A DNA stretch of 64,000 nt from Aliamphritea ceti (GCF_024347215.1 NZ_AP025282.1:2294001-2358000); one strand, 5' to 3'; positions 8,703 through 17,958 are shown, numbered from the stretch's first letter. Notes: generated by a model from the sequence alone, not told the origin. Numbers and translations: made by a program.

Positions 8703-9473
8703 ATGAAACATGCACGCGTATTTCATAACGGTGTTGAGCTGGATATCACTGTAGACGACGCTAACCGTCTGTTACTGGCTGATGGCACTGAGCTTAACGA
8801 AGCAGAAGTTAGCTGGCTGTCGCCAGTTAAAAATCCGGGCACTATTTTTGCGCTGGGTCTGAACTATGCAGATCACGCTTCGGAACTGGCGTTTGCACCG
8901 CCGACTGAGCCGCTGGTGTTCCTGAAAGGCGCGAACACTCTTACAGGACACAAACAACCGTCTTATCGTCCGGATGATATTGAGTTTCAACACTATGAGT
9001 GTGAACTGGTAGCGGTTATCGGTAAAGAAGGTAAGAACATTTCCCGTGAAGATGCGATGGATTACATCGCCGGTTACACCGTGTGTAACGACTTTGCGAT
9101 CCGTGACTATCTGGAAAACTACTACCGTCCTAATCTGCGGGTTAAGAGCCGTGACTCTTTATGTCCTATCGGCCCGTGGCTGATTGATAAAGATGATGTG
9201 GGTGATATCAGTGATCTGAAACTGACCACCCATGTTAACGGTGAGCTGACACAGGAAGGCACCACCGCAGACATGATTTTCGATGTCCCGTTCCTGGTCG
9301 AATACCTAAGCAAGATTATGACCCTGCAACCGGGTGACATGATCGCGACCGGTACGCCAAAAGGTCTCAAAGATATGCAGCCTGGCGACGTGGTTGTGTG
9401 TGAGATCGAAAAGGTGGGTGCATTGGAAACCCGTATTGTGTCTGAACAGCAGTTCTATGGCGATAAGTACTAA
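8703..9473 (+). CDS. hpaG2: HpaG2 subunit, homoprotocatechuate pathway isomerase/decarboxylase (C-terminal half type)
   Basis: This 256-residue fumarylacetoacetate-hydrolase-fold protein corresponds to the C-terminal half of E. coli HpaG. GTIFALGLNYADHASEL, the metal-ligand motif HYECELVAVIGK, YTVCNDFAIRDYLENYY and MIATGTPKGL are all clear. This half carries the complete metal-binding triad of the family. It sits between hpaG1 and hpaE in the operon. Confidence 0.92.
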   Translation: MKHARVFHNGVELDITVDDANRLLLADGTELNEAEVSWLSPVKNPGTIFALGLNYADHASELAFAPPTEPLVFLKGANTLTGHKQPSYRPDDIEFQHYECELVAVIGKEGKNISREDAMDYIAGYTVCNDFAIRDYLENYYRPNLRVKSRDSLCPIGPWLIDKDDVGDISDLKLTTHVNGELTQEGTTADMIFDVPFLVEYLSKIMTLQPGDMIATGTPKGLKDMQPGDVVVCEIEKVGALETRIVSEQQFYGDKY

Positions 9474-9495
9474 TAAGGGCAAAGAGGAATATCTG

Positions 9496-11019
9496 ATGAG
9501 CGAAGCATTAAATCAAAATATCGCCAAGGCTGATGCGTATCTGGCGCGGTTTAAAGACAATACTCTGGGCCACTTTATCAATGGTGAATGGACACAGGGC
9601 AACGAAGGCCAGACTTTCGAAAACACTACGCCGATTGATAACTCTTCACTGGGTTACGTGGTTAAAGGCACTGAAGCAGATGTAAATGCTGCCTGTGAAG
9701 CTGCCCGCAAAGCAGCGACTAAATGGGCAGAAATGTCTGGAGCAGAGCGGAAAAAGATTCTTCATAAGCTAGCAGACGAAGTTGAAAAACGTGCTGAAGA
9801 AATCGCGCTGGTTGAGTCAACTGACTGTGGTCAGGCGTTGCGTTTCATGCGTCAGGCTGCGGTACGTGGTGCAGCTAACTTCCGTTTCTTTGCGGATAAA
9901 GCACCGGAAGCCCGTAATGGTTTGTCATTGCATCAGGATCAGCACACTAACTTTACTGTACGTAATCCGATTGGCCCGGTAGCGGTTATCACGCCGTGGA
10001 ATACGCCATTCATGTTGTCCACCTGGAAAATCGCTCCGGCGCTGGCAGCAGGCTGCACAGTGGTACATAAGCCAGCAGAACTGAGCCCTTTAACGGGCGC
10101 TATTCTGGCGGAATGTGCAGAAGCGGCAGGCTTGCCGAAAGGTGTCTGGAACATGGTGAATGGCTTTGGTACTGAAGTCGGTAAAGCGCTGACAGAACAT
10201 CCTGCGATTAAAGCCGTAGCCTTAGTCGGTGACTCTGCAACCGGTAAGCTGATTCAGGCGCAGACTGCACCAACACTTAAGCGTTTGCATTTGGAGCTGG
10301 GCGGCAAGAATCCGGTAATTGTCTTTGATGACGCTGATTTTGACCGGGCACTAGATGCTGTTGTGTTCATGATTTATAGCCTTAATGGTCAGCGCTGTAC
10401 CAGCTCAAGCCGTTTGCTGGTTCAGAGTGGCATTAAAGACAAGTTCATGGCTGCGTTGAAAGAGCGTGTAGCGAACCTGAAAGTTGGCCATTCGCTGGAT
10501 CCGGAAACTGAAGTAGGCCCGTTGGTACATACCGGCCATTACGAGAAGGTTACCAGCTACTTCGAAACCGCAAAGCAAGATGGCGCAACCATCGCGGTGG
10601 GTGGTCATTCCCTGCGGGATGAATTAGGCCCGGGTAACTATGTTGCACCTACGCTGTTTGTAGATGCAGATAACAGCATGCGCATTGCTCAGGAAGAGAT
10701 CTTTGGCCCGGTACTGACTGCCATTGAATTTGAAACCGAAGAGCAGGCAATCGAGCTGGCCAACGATACCATTTATGGTCTGGCCGGTTATATCTGGACC
10801 AGTAACACTGGCCGCGCCATGCGTATGGCGAACAAGGTTGAAGCGGGCATGCTTTGGGTTAACTCCGAGAATAACCGTAACCTGCCATCACCTTTCGGTG
10901 GTGTGAAAATGTCCGGTGTTGGTCGTGACGGTGGTGACTGGAGTTTTGATTTTTACATGGAAACCAAGAACGTCTGTATCGCTCACGATTTACATAACGT
11001 GCCAGTACTCGGGCGTTAA
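9496..11019 (+). CDS. hpaE: 5-Carboxymethyl-2-hydroxymuconate semialdehyde dehydrogenase, HpaE
   Basis: This NAD-dependent aldehyde dehydrogenase of about 507 residues oxidises the ring-fission aldehyde made by HpaD. It has ITPWNTPFMLSTWK, the Glu in LELGGKNPV and the catalytic Cys in NGQRCTSSSRLLVQ. The true start is the ATG at 9496 behind AAAGAGG. The frame is open back to 9394, inside hpaG2, but that extension has no family counterpart. It is about 20 residues longer than E. coli HpaE. It follows hpaG2 by 22 bp. Confidence 0.92.
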   Translation: MSEALNQNIAKADAYLARFKDNTLGHFINGEWTQGNEGQTFENTTPIDNSSLGYVVKGTEADVNAACEAARKAATKWAEMSGAERKKILHKLADEVEKRAEEIALVESTDCGQALRFMRQAAVRGAANFRFFADKAPEARNGLSLHQDQHTNFTVRNPIGPVAVITPWNTPFMLSTWKIAPALAAGCTVVHKPAELSPLTGAILAECAEAAGLPKGVWNMVNGFGTEVGKALTEHPAIKAVALVGDSATGKLIQAQTAPTLKRLHLELGGKNPVIVFDDADFDRALDAVVFMIYSLNGQRCTSSSRLLVQSGIKDKFMAALKERVANLKVGHSLDPETEVGPLVHTGHYEKVTSYFETAKQDGATIAVGGHSLRDELGPGNYVAPTLFVDADNSMRIAQEEIFGPVLTAIEFETEEQAIELANDTIYGLAGYIWTSNTGRAMRMANKVEAGMLWVNSENNRNLPSPFGGVKMSGVGRDGGDWSFDFYMETKNVCIAHDLHNVPVLGR

Positions 11020-11128
11020 GAAACCGGCATAAGCAACAGCATACTGACGGGGGACGGCAGCCTGCCCAATCGAGGGATTGGCTGTCGTGTTTAACCTGTC
11101 ATTATGCTGGCTTCAAAAGGAGGCAGTC

Positions 11129-11515
11129 ATGCCACATTTTATTATGGAGTATTCAGCAAACCTGGATGACGATCTGGACATTCCAGCGTTGTTTGAACAG
11201 CTGAATAATACGGCAATCGCAACCGGTGTTTTTCCCATCGGAGGTATCCGTACCCGTGCGATTCGTTGTGAACATTACCGTATAGGTGAAGGTGATCCTG
11301 AGAATACCTTCGTCCATCTGACTGCGAAGGTTGGTGCAGGGCGTGAGCCGCAAATACTGAAAGCAGCGGCAGATAAGGTGTTTGAAACCTTTACCCAATG
11401 CTTACAGCCGGTTTTTGATAAACGTTATATGAGTATCGGTTTCGAAATGATCGAGCTTAACGCAGAGCGTAACTACAAACAGAACAATATCCATAAGAAG
11501 TTAGCTGACCGCTGA
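11129..11515 (+). CDS. hpaF: 5-Carboxymethyl-2-hydroxymuconate delta-isomerase, HpaF
   Basis: This is a 128-residue protein starting MPHFIMEYSANL, with the mature N-terminal Pro that serves as catalytic base in the tautomerase superfamily. GVFPIGGIRTRA, FVHLTAKVGAGR and the tail NYKQNNIHKK match CHM isomerase of E. coli. The start at 11129 is fixed by a perfect AAAGGAGG at 11116. A longer frame from 11078 would bury the catalytic Pro. It is separated from hpaE by 109 bp containing an imperfect hairpin (about 11050-11092), so its level may be tuned separately. Confidence 0.93.
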   Translation: MPHFIMEYSANLDDDLDIPALFEQLNNTAIATGVFPIGGIRTRAIRCEHYRIGEGDPENTFVHLTAKVGAGREPQILKAAADKVFETFTQCLQPVFDKRYMSIGFEMIELNAERNYKQNNIHKKLADR

Positions 11516-11596
11516 TTTCCTGTGGCTGACGTTGTACCGGATTCAGAGTGAAGATCCGGAGCCAGATAAAACCGGTGTATTGATTTTGCAGCTGTA

Positions 11597-11628
11597 TTTA
11601 TGAACCAAGCTTTTTATGAACAAAGCTT
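11597..11628 (+). repeat. 16-bp tandem duplication downstream of hpaF
   Basis: TTTATGAACCAAGCTT at 11597 is followed directly by TTTATGAACAAAGCTT at 11613, differing at one base. It lies in the 284-bp gap between hpaF and the TRAP operon, about 80 bp past the hpaF stop. The rest of the gap holds box 5 and nothing else I can name. Confidence 0.7.
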
Positions 11629-11740
11629 TCATAAGTGAGAAAGCAGCGAGGAAGTAGGAAGTAAGTATCGATAAAAAGAGCCTTTAGCAGATTGGGCTAT
11701 GGTCGTATTTCTTCTCGTTGACAGACGCATAAAATTAGAT

Positions 11741-11756
11741 AATTAATATATTAAGT
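11741..11756. promoter_or_regulatory. HpaR-type operator, box 5 (upstream of TRAP transporter)
   Basis: AATTAATATATTAAGT has the shared TTAA-N4-TTAA core and sits 43 bp upstream of the start of the solute-binding protein gene. It ties the transporter to the catabolic regulon. Confidence 0.6.
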
Positions 11757-11799
11757 TTTTTCTTGGCTGAATTATAAAAATATCATTGAGGAAAGAATA

Positions 11800-12810
11800 A
11801 TGAGTATAAAAAAACTTCTCACAGCAGGATTATTAACAGCGCTGGCTAGTGTTGCCAGTGCTGAAACAACCTTGCGCGTCGCCAGTTGGTTACCACCAAC
11901 CCATACCCAAAATACCGTAGTATGGCCAACCTGGGCCAAGTGGGTAGAAGACGCCACTGAAGGCCGGGTTAAAGTGGTCGTAGAATATGGTATGGGTCAC
12001 CCGAAAACCATGTTCGAGCTGGTGGAAGACGGTGTAGTAGATGCGTCTTTCAGTTACCACGGTTATGTACCGGGCCGTTTTAAATTAACTCAGATGGTTG
12101 AACAACCACTCTTAGGCACAAACGCCGAAGCGGCATCCGTTGCGCACTGGCGAATCCATCAGAAGTACCTGGCAGAAGCCAACGAGCATGATGGCCTGGA
12201 AGTCATTGGCCTGTTCACTCACGGACCGGGTCAGATCCAACTGGCAGAGCCGATTGAATCCCTGACCGAGCTAAAAGGTAAGAAGATTCGCTTAGGTGGC
12301 GGCGTACAAGGTGAGATTGGTCACCGCATGGGCGTAACTGCCGTGGGTGCCCCGGCGCCTAAAGTGTATGAAATGATGCAGCAGGGCGTGATTGATGGTG
12401 TGTTTATTCCACTGATCGACCAGAAGGGCCTGCGTCTTAAAGAAGTTGCCCGCAACGTAGTTGCCTTGCCGGGTGGCATGTATATGGGCAGTTTCTCCAT
12501 CTTCATGAATCCGGATTTTCTTGCGGATATTGACCCTCAAGACCGTCAGGCAATTCTCGATGTGTCCGGTGAAAAGCTGTCAGCGATGGCTGGCCGTGCA
12601 TGGGATGCTGGCGATAAAGATGGTTTAGCAGCCGCTGAAGAAGCGGGTGTTAATGTCATCATGGTGAAGCCGGACGATGCCTTTGCCCAGGAATTCGTCA
12701 GCCTCACAGAAGGTATGGACGATGCCTTTATCAAATCAGTTTCAGACCGTGGTGTAGATACCCGTACGGCTCTGCAGGAATTGCGCGAAGTTGCCCGCAA
12801 TTATAACTAA
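11800..12810 (+). CDS. dctP: TRAP transporter solute-binding protein, DctP family
   Basis: This 336-residue periplasmic binding protein has a signal peptide (MSIKKLLTAGLLTALASVAS, cleaved near SAE) and the DctP fold. The segment LKGKKIRLGGGVQG carries the Arg expected to bind the substrate carboxylate. TRAP systems use an ion gradient to import carboxylates. The operator upstream and the position inside the hpa cluster suggest 4-hydroxyphenylacetate or a related aromatic acid as ligand, which is inference. The ribosome site is GAGGAAAG. Confidence 0.9.
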   Translation: MSIKKLLTAGLLTALASVASAETTLRVASWLPPTHTQNTVVWPTWAKWVEDATEGRVKVVVEYGMGHPKTMFELVEDGVVDASFSYHGYVPGRFKLTQMVEQPLLGTNAEAASVAHWRIHQKYLAEANEHDGLEVIGLFTHGPGQIQLAEPIESLTELKGKKIRLGGGVQGEIGHRMGVTAVGAPAPKVYEMMQQGVIDGVFIPLIDQKGLRLKEVARNVVALPGGMYMGSFSIFMNPDFLADIDPQDRQAILDVSGEKLSAMAGRAWDAGDKDGLAAAEEAGVNVIMVKPDDAFAQEFVSLTEGMDDAFIKSVSDRGVDTRTALQELREVARNYN

Positions 12811-12859
12811 TGCGCGTGTGTTCTAAGCATAAGTAACAAACTGATGTGAGGTGGTTCCA

Positions 12860-13375
12860 ATGGCATTAACTGCCTGGGTGAACGCGCATTACGAAGAGCG
12901 GGGGCCGGTTGTCTGGCTGGCCTTTGCTCTGGAGCTGATTGCTGCTGTAACCCTGTTTTTTCTGATGGCGCTGACCTGCGCTGATGTGGTGGGCCGTTAT
13001 TTCTTTGCCGATGCGGTAGATGGCACAACTGAGCTAACGGAAATGGCCATTGCCATTCTGGTGTTTGCTGAAATGCCGGTGGTGACCTGGCGGGGTGGTC
13101 ATGTAGTAGTCGACATTCTCGATCGCTGGCTTGGTAGCCGGGTTATTCAGCTGCTTGGTCTGTTGTCTGTGTTACTGATCAGCGGGTCTTTGTATTTTTT
13201 AGCGGTACGTATTTATGAACTGGCACTGCGCTCAATACGGCGTGGTGAAGTCACTGAGTATTTGCAGTTCCCGGTGGGTTACGTGGTGGAATACATCGCG
13301 TTAATGAGCTGGATTACTGCAGCGGCGATGATCACTTACGGTGCTTACCGTCTGATTACTCAGCCACGTGACTAA
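12860..13375 (+). CDS. dctQ: TRAP transporter small permease, DctQ family
   Basis: This protein of about 171 residues has four predicted membrane helices, the normal DctQ layout: LAFALELIAAVTLFFLMALT, then a helix near MAIAILVFAEMPVV, then two more in the second half. I use the ATG at 12860 behind GTGAGG; the frame is open from a GTG at 12851. It lies between the binding protein and the large permease and would form the membrane complex with DctM. Confidence 0.88.
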   Translation: MALTAWVNAHYEERGPVVWLAFALELIAAVTLFFLMALTCADVVGRYFFADAVDGTTELTEMAIAILVFAEMPVVTWRGGHVVVDILDRWLGSRVIQLLGLLSVLLISGSLYFLAVRIYELALRSIRRGEVTEYLQFPVGYVVEYIALMSWITAAAMITYGAYRLITQPRD

Positions 13376-13457
13376 CCTGTGTAATCAACGATTTTAAACT
13401 GACGTGATTAAGACAACAGTTCATATATAGCGCCGCGCGCGCATGAGGTATTCACTC

Positions 13458-14786
13458 ATGATAATTGCATTAACCGGCTTTGCCATTTTGCTGGCGATGA
13501 TTGTGATCGCCCGGGTGCCGATTGCATTTGCAATGGGGCTGGTAGGCTTCTTTGGCTTTGCGTTTATGCAGGGTCTTACGTTCGACAATATGGTGGATTT
13601 TCGCTGGACAGGCGCATTATCCATGGCATCTAAACGGGTTATTGATACGGCACAGGAATATAGCCTGTCAGTGATTCCGTTATTTATTCTGATGGGAAAT
13701 CTGGTAACTAAATCAGGACTCTCACAGGAGCTGTATCGGGCATCTTATGCCTTTCTGGGGCATCGCAAGGGCGGTCTTTCAATGGCTACTGTGGTTGCCT
13801 GTGGTGGATTCTCGGCCATTTGTGGCTCCAGCCTGGCGACTTCGGCGACTATGGCAAAAGTAGCAATGCCACCAATGCGTAAATATGGCTATGCCGATTC
13901 GCTGGCAACAGCCTCAATTGCGGCTGGCGGTACTCTGGGTATTTTGATTCCCCCCAGTGTGATCTTGGTAATTTATGGTCTGCTCACTGAAACCAGTATT
14001 CGGGAGCTGTTTGCCGCCGGTTTTATCCCGGGCATGATTGGCATATTGCTGTACCTGGGCGCGGTTCGTTATGTGGTTTGGCGTAATCCTGAAGCAGGCC
14101 CCTGCGGTGAGAAGTTTAGCTGGCCTGAGCGGCTGCAGGCCCTGAATGGTGTATGGGGAGTGCTGATTCTCTTCAGTATCGTCATGGGTGGTATTTATCT
14201 GGGTATATTCACGCCGACAGAAGCGGCAGGTATCGGTGCCGGCGGTGCATTTCTGATTGCCATGTTACGCCGTAGCCTTAACTGGGGCAGCCTGTTCGAG
14301 ATTCTGACGGACACTGCGCGTACTTCTGCCATGTTATTCGCGGTATTAATCGGCGCGCTTATCTTCTCGAACTTTATCAATCGCGCAGGGTTGCCTGCAG
14401 ATCTGCTGGCAATGGTTAACAGCCTGGAGCTTTCGCCAATGCTGGTGATTGTGTTCATTCTGCTGATTTATATTGTGCTGGGCATGGTGTTCGAAAGCCT
14501 GTCGATGCTGTTGCTGACAGTGCCTATCTTCTTCCCGCTGGTGCAGAGCATGGGTTTTGATCTGGTGTGGTTCGGCATTGTAGTTGTGGTGGTAACAGAG
14601 ATCAGTCTGATAACCCCGCCAGTCGGTATGAATGTCTTTGTGTTAAGTGCGGTATTAAGGGACGTGAAAGCCGCCACTATATTCAAAGGCGTTACACCTT
14701 TCTGGTGTGCAGACATCATTCGTTTGGTGCTGATTACCGCCGTGTCTTCCGTTTCACTGTTTCTGCCTGAGTTGCTGTACCGCTAG
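13458..14786 (+). CDS. dctM: TRAP transporter large permease, DctM family
   Basis: This protein of about 442 residues is almost entirely hydrophobic helices. It has the family signatures CGGFSAICGSSLATSATMAK and GGTLGILIPPSVILVIYG, and TEISLITPPVGMNVFV near the end. It forms the ion-coupled channel. I chose the ATG at 13458, which has GAGG about 9 bp upstream. The ATG at 13443 has no ribosome site. The stop codon lies in a perfect hairpin, GTACCGC-TAGC-GCGGTAC (14777-14794), without a T tract. Confidence 0.9.
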   Translation: MIIALTGFAILLAMIVIARVPIAFAMGLVGFFGFAFMQGLTFDNMVDFRWTGALSMASKRVIDTAQEYSLSVIPLFILMGNLVTKSGLSQELYRASYAFLGHRKGGLSMATVVACGGFSAICGSSLATSATMAKVAMPPMRKYGYADSLATASIAAGGTLGILIPPSVILVIYGLLTETSIRELFAAGFIPGMIGILLYLGAVRYVVWRNPEAGPCGEKFSWPERLQALNGVWGVLILFSIVMGGIYLGIFTPTEAAGIGAGGAFLIAMLRRSLNWGSLFEILTDTARTSAMLFAVLIGALIFSNFINRAGLPADLLAMVNSLELSPMLVIVFILLIYIVLGMVFESLSMLLLTVPIFFPLVQSMGFDLVWFGIVVVVVTEISLITPPVGMNVFVLSAVLRDVKAATIFKGVTPFWCADIIRLVLITAVSSVSLFLPELLYR

Positions 14787-14842
14787 CGCGGTACAGGTGC
14801 TCTGGTGCCGAAAATTTAGGTTATGCCTGCAAGGAGTTATGA

Positions 14843-15325
14843 ATGATAAACCGAATGAAGAAAGTTCTTTATGCCTCGGATATGGATCAGGGCTCACGGC
14901 CAGCGCTACAGGTTGCTGTCAGTGTGACTGGCGGCCATGCCGCTGAAATTACTTACCTGCATGTACTGGAATCCACCCATAAGGACAATATGGTGCTGCA
15001 GTCGATACTGAAGGACGATCTCATGCGGGACATGTATGAGAAGAGTCTGAAAGATCTTAAGCAGAAGCTCGAAACCAGGATTACAAAATTCCTCACAGAT
15101 GAAGCGTCCGAGAGCCCGTTACCGGAAGATCTGAATGTAACCTCAGTGATTGCGGAAGGCACTCCATGGAAAGCCATTGTAAAGCAGGGCGAGGCTATGG
15201 ATGCTGACGTGATTGTCATGGGCACCCGCAGCCATTCAACTTTGGGCAGCGTGATTCTGGGTTCAACGGCGACGAAGGTGATGCAGAATGCCGGAAGGCC
15301 TGTGTTGATTGTGCCGCTGGATTAA
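14843..15325 (+). CDS. Universal stress protein (UspA family) of TRAP operon
   Basis: This 160-residue single UspA domain starts KKVLYASDMDQGSRPAL. Near the C-terminus it has the ATP-binding signature VMGTRSHSTLGSVILGSTA, so it belongs to the nucleotide-binding branch. It follows the large permease gene by 56 bp with a clear AAGGAG. Usp proteins downstream of TRAP genes are known, for example TeaD, which regulates the TeaABC ectoine transporter. A similar modulating role is an inference. Confidence 0.88.
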   Translation: MINRMKKVLYASDMDQGSRPALQVAVSVTGGHAAEITYLHVLESTHKDNMVLQSILKDDLMRDMYEKSLKDLKQKLETRITKFLTDEASESPLPEDLNVTSVIAEGTPWKAIVKQGEAMDADVIVMGTRSHSTLGSVILGSTATKVMQNAGRPVLIVPLD

Positions 15326-15433
15326 TCTTGTTCCATAACTATATTTAATTAGCGGTCTCTTGAGGAATTGAAGCAGACTGCAGCACTGAGCTAGGGGTCG
15401 GATAAGGAATTCAAAAAAGGATATCAGCGCGTT

Positions 15434-16231
15434 ATGGATACGATCCGAGACTCAAAAAAACTGCCAGTTCTGGCGATCTTTTCTGAAGCATTAGCCCTGC
15501 CTCGCAAACACTTTCACTCTTTAATTCGTTATGGCCTGCCGGTCTTGGTTCTAGGATTATTTACAACGGTGTTTACTTCACCTCAGATTGGCGGAGGAGG
15601 CTTCAGCGGGCTTTTAGGAGGTATCTTTGGTCTGGCGTTTGGACTTTGTTTAGTAATGGGCATTGTGAGTTGTCACCGAATTTTTTTATTGGATAGTGAG
15701 ATAGCCAATAGTACGCCGGTTTGGCGTTGGACCATTCGGGAAACACGCTATTTAATTGGCTGGATTACGATCAGTGTAGTCACACTGGCTTTAGCATTAT
15801 CGGTGATGCCGTTTGTTGTGCCGATGTTAGATGATATGTCAGGTGCTGTCGGTAATGATGGTTTTTTGTATTGGCTGCTTTCTAATGCTTTATATGTTCC
15901 CCTGATGTATATCATTTCTCGTTTGATGATTCTCTTGCCGGCAATCGCAGTTGGTTCGGTAAGGAGGGGGATGGGTGCTGCATGGCAACTGAGCAAAAAT
16001 AACGGCTGGCGTCTCACGATATTGATTGGCCTCCCTGCATTTGTGTCACATCAAGTATTTACCTTGTTCGAATACTTTGAAACTTTTCCAATGTTTATTT
16101 TGGAGTTTTTTTTCTGGTTGTTTCTGGGATTGATTGAGCTAGGCATTTTGTCACTCAGTTATGCCTGGCTCCGTGATAATAGTTCGTCTGAGAGCAAACC
16201 GGCACAAATAAATATTCAGAAGACAGATTAA
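15434..16231 (+). CDS. Uncharacterised membrane protein with about six helices
   Basis: I do not recognise this 265-residue protein by function. It has a polar N-terminus, then about six hydrophobic segments, a Gly-rich stretch (IGGGGFSGLLGGIFGLAFG) in the first membrane region, and a polar tail after AWLRDN. The general layout of a short soluble start and then paired helices with a central basic loop (VGSVRRGMGAAW) resembles small YciC-like or glycerophosphoryl-phosphodiesterase membrane domains, but only loosely. Its stop codon overlaps that of the convergent MFS gene. It is 108 bp from the usp gene, so co-transcription is possible. Confidence 0.7.
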   Translation: MDTIRDSKKLPVLAIFSEALALPRKHFHSLIRYGLPVLVLGLFTTVFTSPQIGGGGFSGLLGGIFGLAFGLCLVMGIVSCHRIFLLDSEIANSTPVWRWTIRETRYLIGWITISVVTLALALSVMPFVVPMLDDMSGAVGNDGFLYWLLSNALYVPLMYIISRLMILLPAIAVGSVRRGMGAAWQLSKNNGWRLTILIGLPAFVSHQVFTLFEYFETFPMFILEFFFWLFLGLIELGILSLSYAWLRDNSSSESKPAQINIQKTD

Positions 16232-17418
16232 TGCCTCCGGTTTAACAAAATGGCAGTGCTAGTGAAAATTATCAGAAGTAGTGCCAGCCATTCTGTTCCC
16301 ATTGCTAAAATTACAGGCGCGGCTTGAGTAACCAGCGCGCCAGTAAGGAGTTGCATAAATCCTAATAAGCCTGAAGCGGCTCCCGGTGCTATATCACTAC
16401 TGGCGATGGCAGCGGACTGGTTATTCGGCTGACTTAACCCACGGCCGAAAGTGTAAAGCGCCATGGGTGTAAACAGCAGAAAATAGCTCAGTTCAGCACT
16501 TAGCAGCCCGATTAATAAACTCAACGCTGCAACCACTGAGATACCATTTCCCATTGTGATCATTGTTTTAATGCCAAGCTTTGCCGAGATTTTAGCTGCA
16601 CTGAAACTTCCCGCCATAAACCCCAGCGCGACAATTAAGAACCAGTTACCAAAATCTGCAGACGTGCCCTGTAAATGATTGGCCACAATGTAAGGTGCTG
16701 TCCCAATGAACAGGTAGAAACCGCAGGCGATTAGCGTGGCAGACGTGCTATAACCCATATAGGTTCGATTAGTGATTAGCTGCTTATAGCGAAGTAAGAC
16801 AGTTTTCAGGCGAATACTGGTGGTCAGATTGACGGCGGTTTCAGGAATAACCAGCAGTACTATCAGCCAGGAAATACTGCTCAGTAATAATGAAAAATGG
16901 AATAGTACCTGCCAGCCAAATAATACATTCAGTTGGCCGCCAAGCGTGGGAGCAATAGCCTGTGCCAGTGCAATCGACAGGGTAATGTAGCCTATTTTTC
17001 CTGCAGCCTGAGAGCGGCTGTAGCAGTCCAGCATAATCGTCCGCGCCAGAACCATACCGGTGCAACCGCCAGCAGCTTGCAGGACCCTGGCCATCAACAG
17101 AGTTTGTAAGTCATTGGCAAAGGCTCCCAGTAAACAACCGGCAAAGTGCAGAGCGATACCTGTCAGCAAAACAGGCTTTCGGCCAAAACGGTCGGCGAGT
17201 GGTCCACAGATTAACTGCCCAAATGCCAGTGTGAACAGATAAAGAGTGAGGCTGAGCTGTACTTCATCGGTAGTGACGTTCAGATCAGCCGCGATATTTG
17301 GCAGAGCAGGCATGAGAATGTTCAGCGCAACAGGGCTGACCATCGACATAACAGTAAACCAGGCGATGCCCGGTAATTGATGGGTTGCTGGCGCCTGTTG
17401 TGTAGAGGTATTCGTCAT
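16228..17418 (-). CDS. MFS transporter, Bcr/CflA-like drug-resistance type
   Basis: This protein of about 396 residues has twelve predicted helices and the MFS loop signature GPLADRFGRKPVLLTG between helices 2 and 3. The opening (MSMVSPVALNILMPALPNIA) and the LTLYLFTLAFGQLICGPLAD region are Bcr/CflA-like. The start at 17418 overlaps the upstream stop as ATGA, so it is translationally coupled to the DUF336 gene. A longer frame back to 17463 is not needed. Substrate unknown. Being next to hpaD, it might export an aromatic acid or a toxic intermediate. Confidence 0.82.
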   Translation of the reverse strand: MTNTSTQQAPATHQLPGIAWFTVMSMVSPVALNILMPALPNIAADLNVTTDEVQLSLTLYLFTLAFGQLICGPLADRFGRKPVLLTGIALHFAGCLLGAFANDLQTLLMARVLQAAGGCTGMVLARTIMLDCYSRSQAAGKIGYITLSIALAQAIAPTLGGQLNVLFGWQVLFHFSLLLSSISWLIVLLVIPETAVNLTTSIRLKTVLLRYKQLITNRTYMGYSTSATLIACGFYLFIGTAPYIVANHLQGTSADFGNWFLIVALGFMAGSFSAAKISAKLGIKTMITMGNGISVVAALSLLIGLLSAELSYFLLFTPMALYTFGRGLSQPNNQSAAIASSDIAPGAASGLLGFMQLLTGALVTQAAPVILAMGTEWLALLLIIFTSTAILLNRRH

Positions 17419-17843
17419 GCGCTCTGCAGTTCTGGAAACGATGCAATGCCAGCAGCTGCACATTCCTGATCCTGGGATTCGCTGGCACCGGATACTCCAA
17501 TTGCACCGATTAGCTGTCCGTTATGCTTAATTGGTAGACCACCGCCGAACAGCACCATATCGGGACGCGTCGTAAGGCCTGAAAGTAAGTGTGGTTTGTC
17601 TGCCAGGCGCTGCTGCCAGAGGTGAGTTCCAAATCCAAAACTAACGGCTGTATGGGCTTTATCACGGGCGATGTCTGTTGATGGTAACGGAGCATGATTG
17701 ATACGCTGCATGGCCAGCGGGTTTCCATGACGATCCAGCACCCAGACGCAAATGCGTAGGCTCTGTGCTGTAGCGTATTCACAGCTTGCCTGACAGATTT
17801 GCTGAGCACTTTGCCAGTTAAGAGATGTTTCCTGTATCAGCAT
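17415..17843 (-). CDS. GlcG/HbpS family protein (DUF336)
   Basis: This protein of about 142 residues has the GlcG/HbpS fold signatures VWVLDRHGNPLAMQRI, ARDKAHTAVSFGFGT, and the Gly-rich GGGLPIKHNGQLIGAIGVSG. Members bind haem or small ligands; catalysis is not established for most. The frame opens at a TTG (17858), but GGA lies at a good distance from the ATG at 17843, which I use. It is coupled by ATGA to the MFS gene. A terminator separates it from hpaD, so it may be expressed by read-through or from a promoter of its own. Confidence 0.82.
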   Translation of the reverse strand: MLIQETSLNWQSAQQICQASCEYATAQSLRICVWVLDRHGNPLAMQRINHAPLPSTDIARDKAHTAVSFGFGTHLWQQRLADKPHLLSGLTTRPDMVLFGGGLPIKHNGQLIGAIGVSGASESQDQECAAAGIASFPELQSA

Positions 17844-17854
17844 AAAAGTAGATT

Positions 17855-17893
17855 CCAATAAAAATGGCCGGGCAGTATTTCTGGCCGGCCATT
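17855..17893 (-). terminator. Rho-independent terminator after hpaD
   Basis: On the minus strand AATGGCCGG pairs perfectly with CCGGCCATT across a 13-nt loop and runs into TTTTTATT. It lies between the hpaD stop array and the DUF336 start. Confidence 0.75.
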
Positions 17894-17919
17894 GAGTATT
17901 TATAAGATTTTGGAGTGTG

Positions 17920-17958
17920 CTTACAGGCTTAGCTTACAAACTAAGCTTACAGACTGAA
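17920..17958 (-). repeat. 13-bp tandem array (3 units) straddling the hpaD stop codon
   Basis: On the minus strand the units read AGTCTGTAAGCTT, AGTTTGTAAGCTA, AGCCTGTAAGCAC with an exact 13-bp period. The first contains the hpaD stop TAA. On the plus strand the units start at 17920, 17933 and 17946. The terminator follows within 30 bp. Confidence 0.8.

Noticed and set aside
14777..14794. Hairpin at the dctM stop as a terminator
   Set aside because: The stem is perfect but lacks a T tract, and the usp gene follows on the same strand. It may only slow decay or separate translation units.
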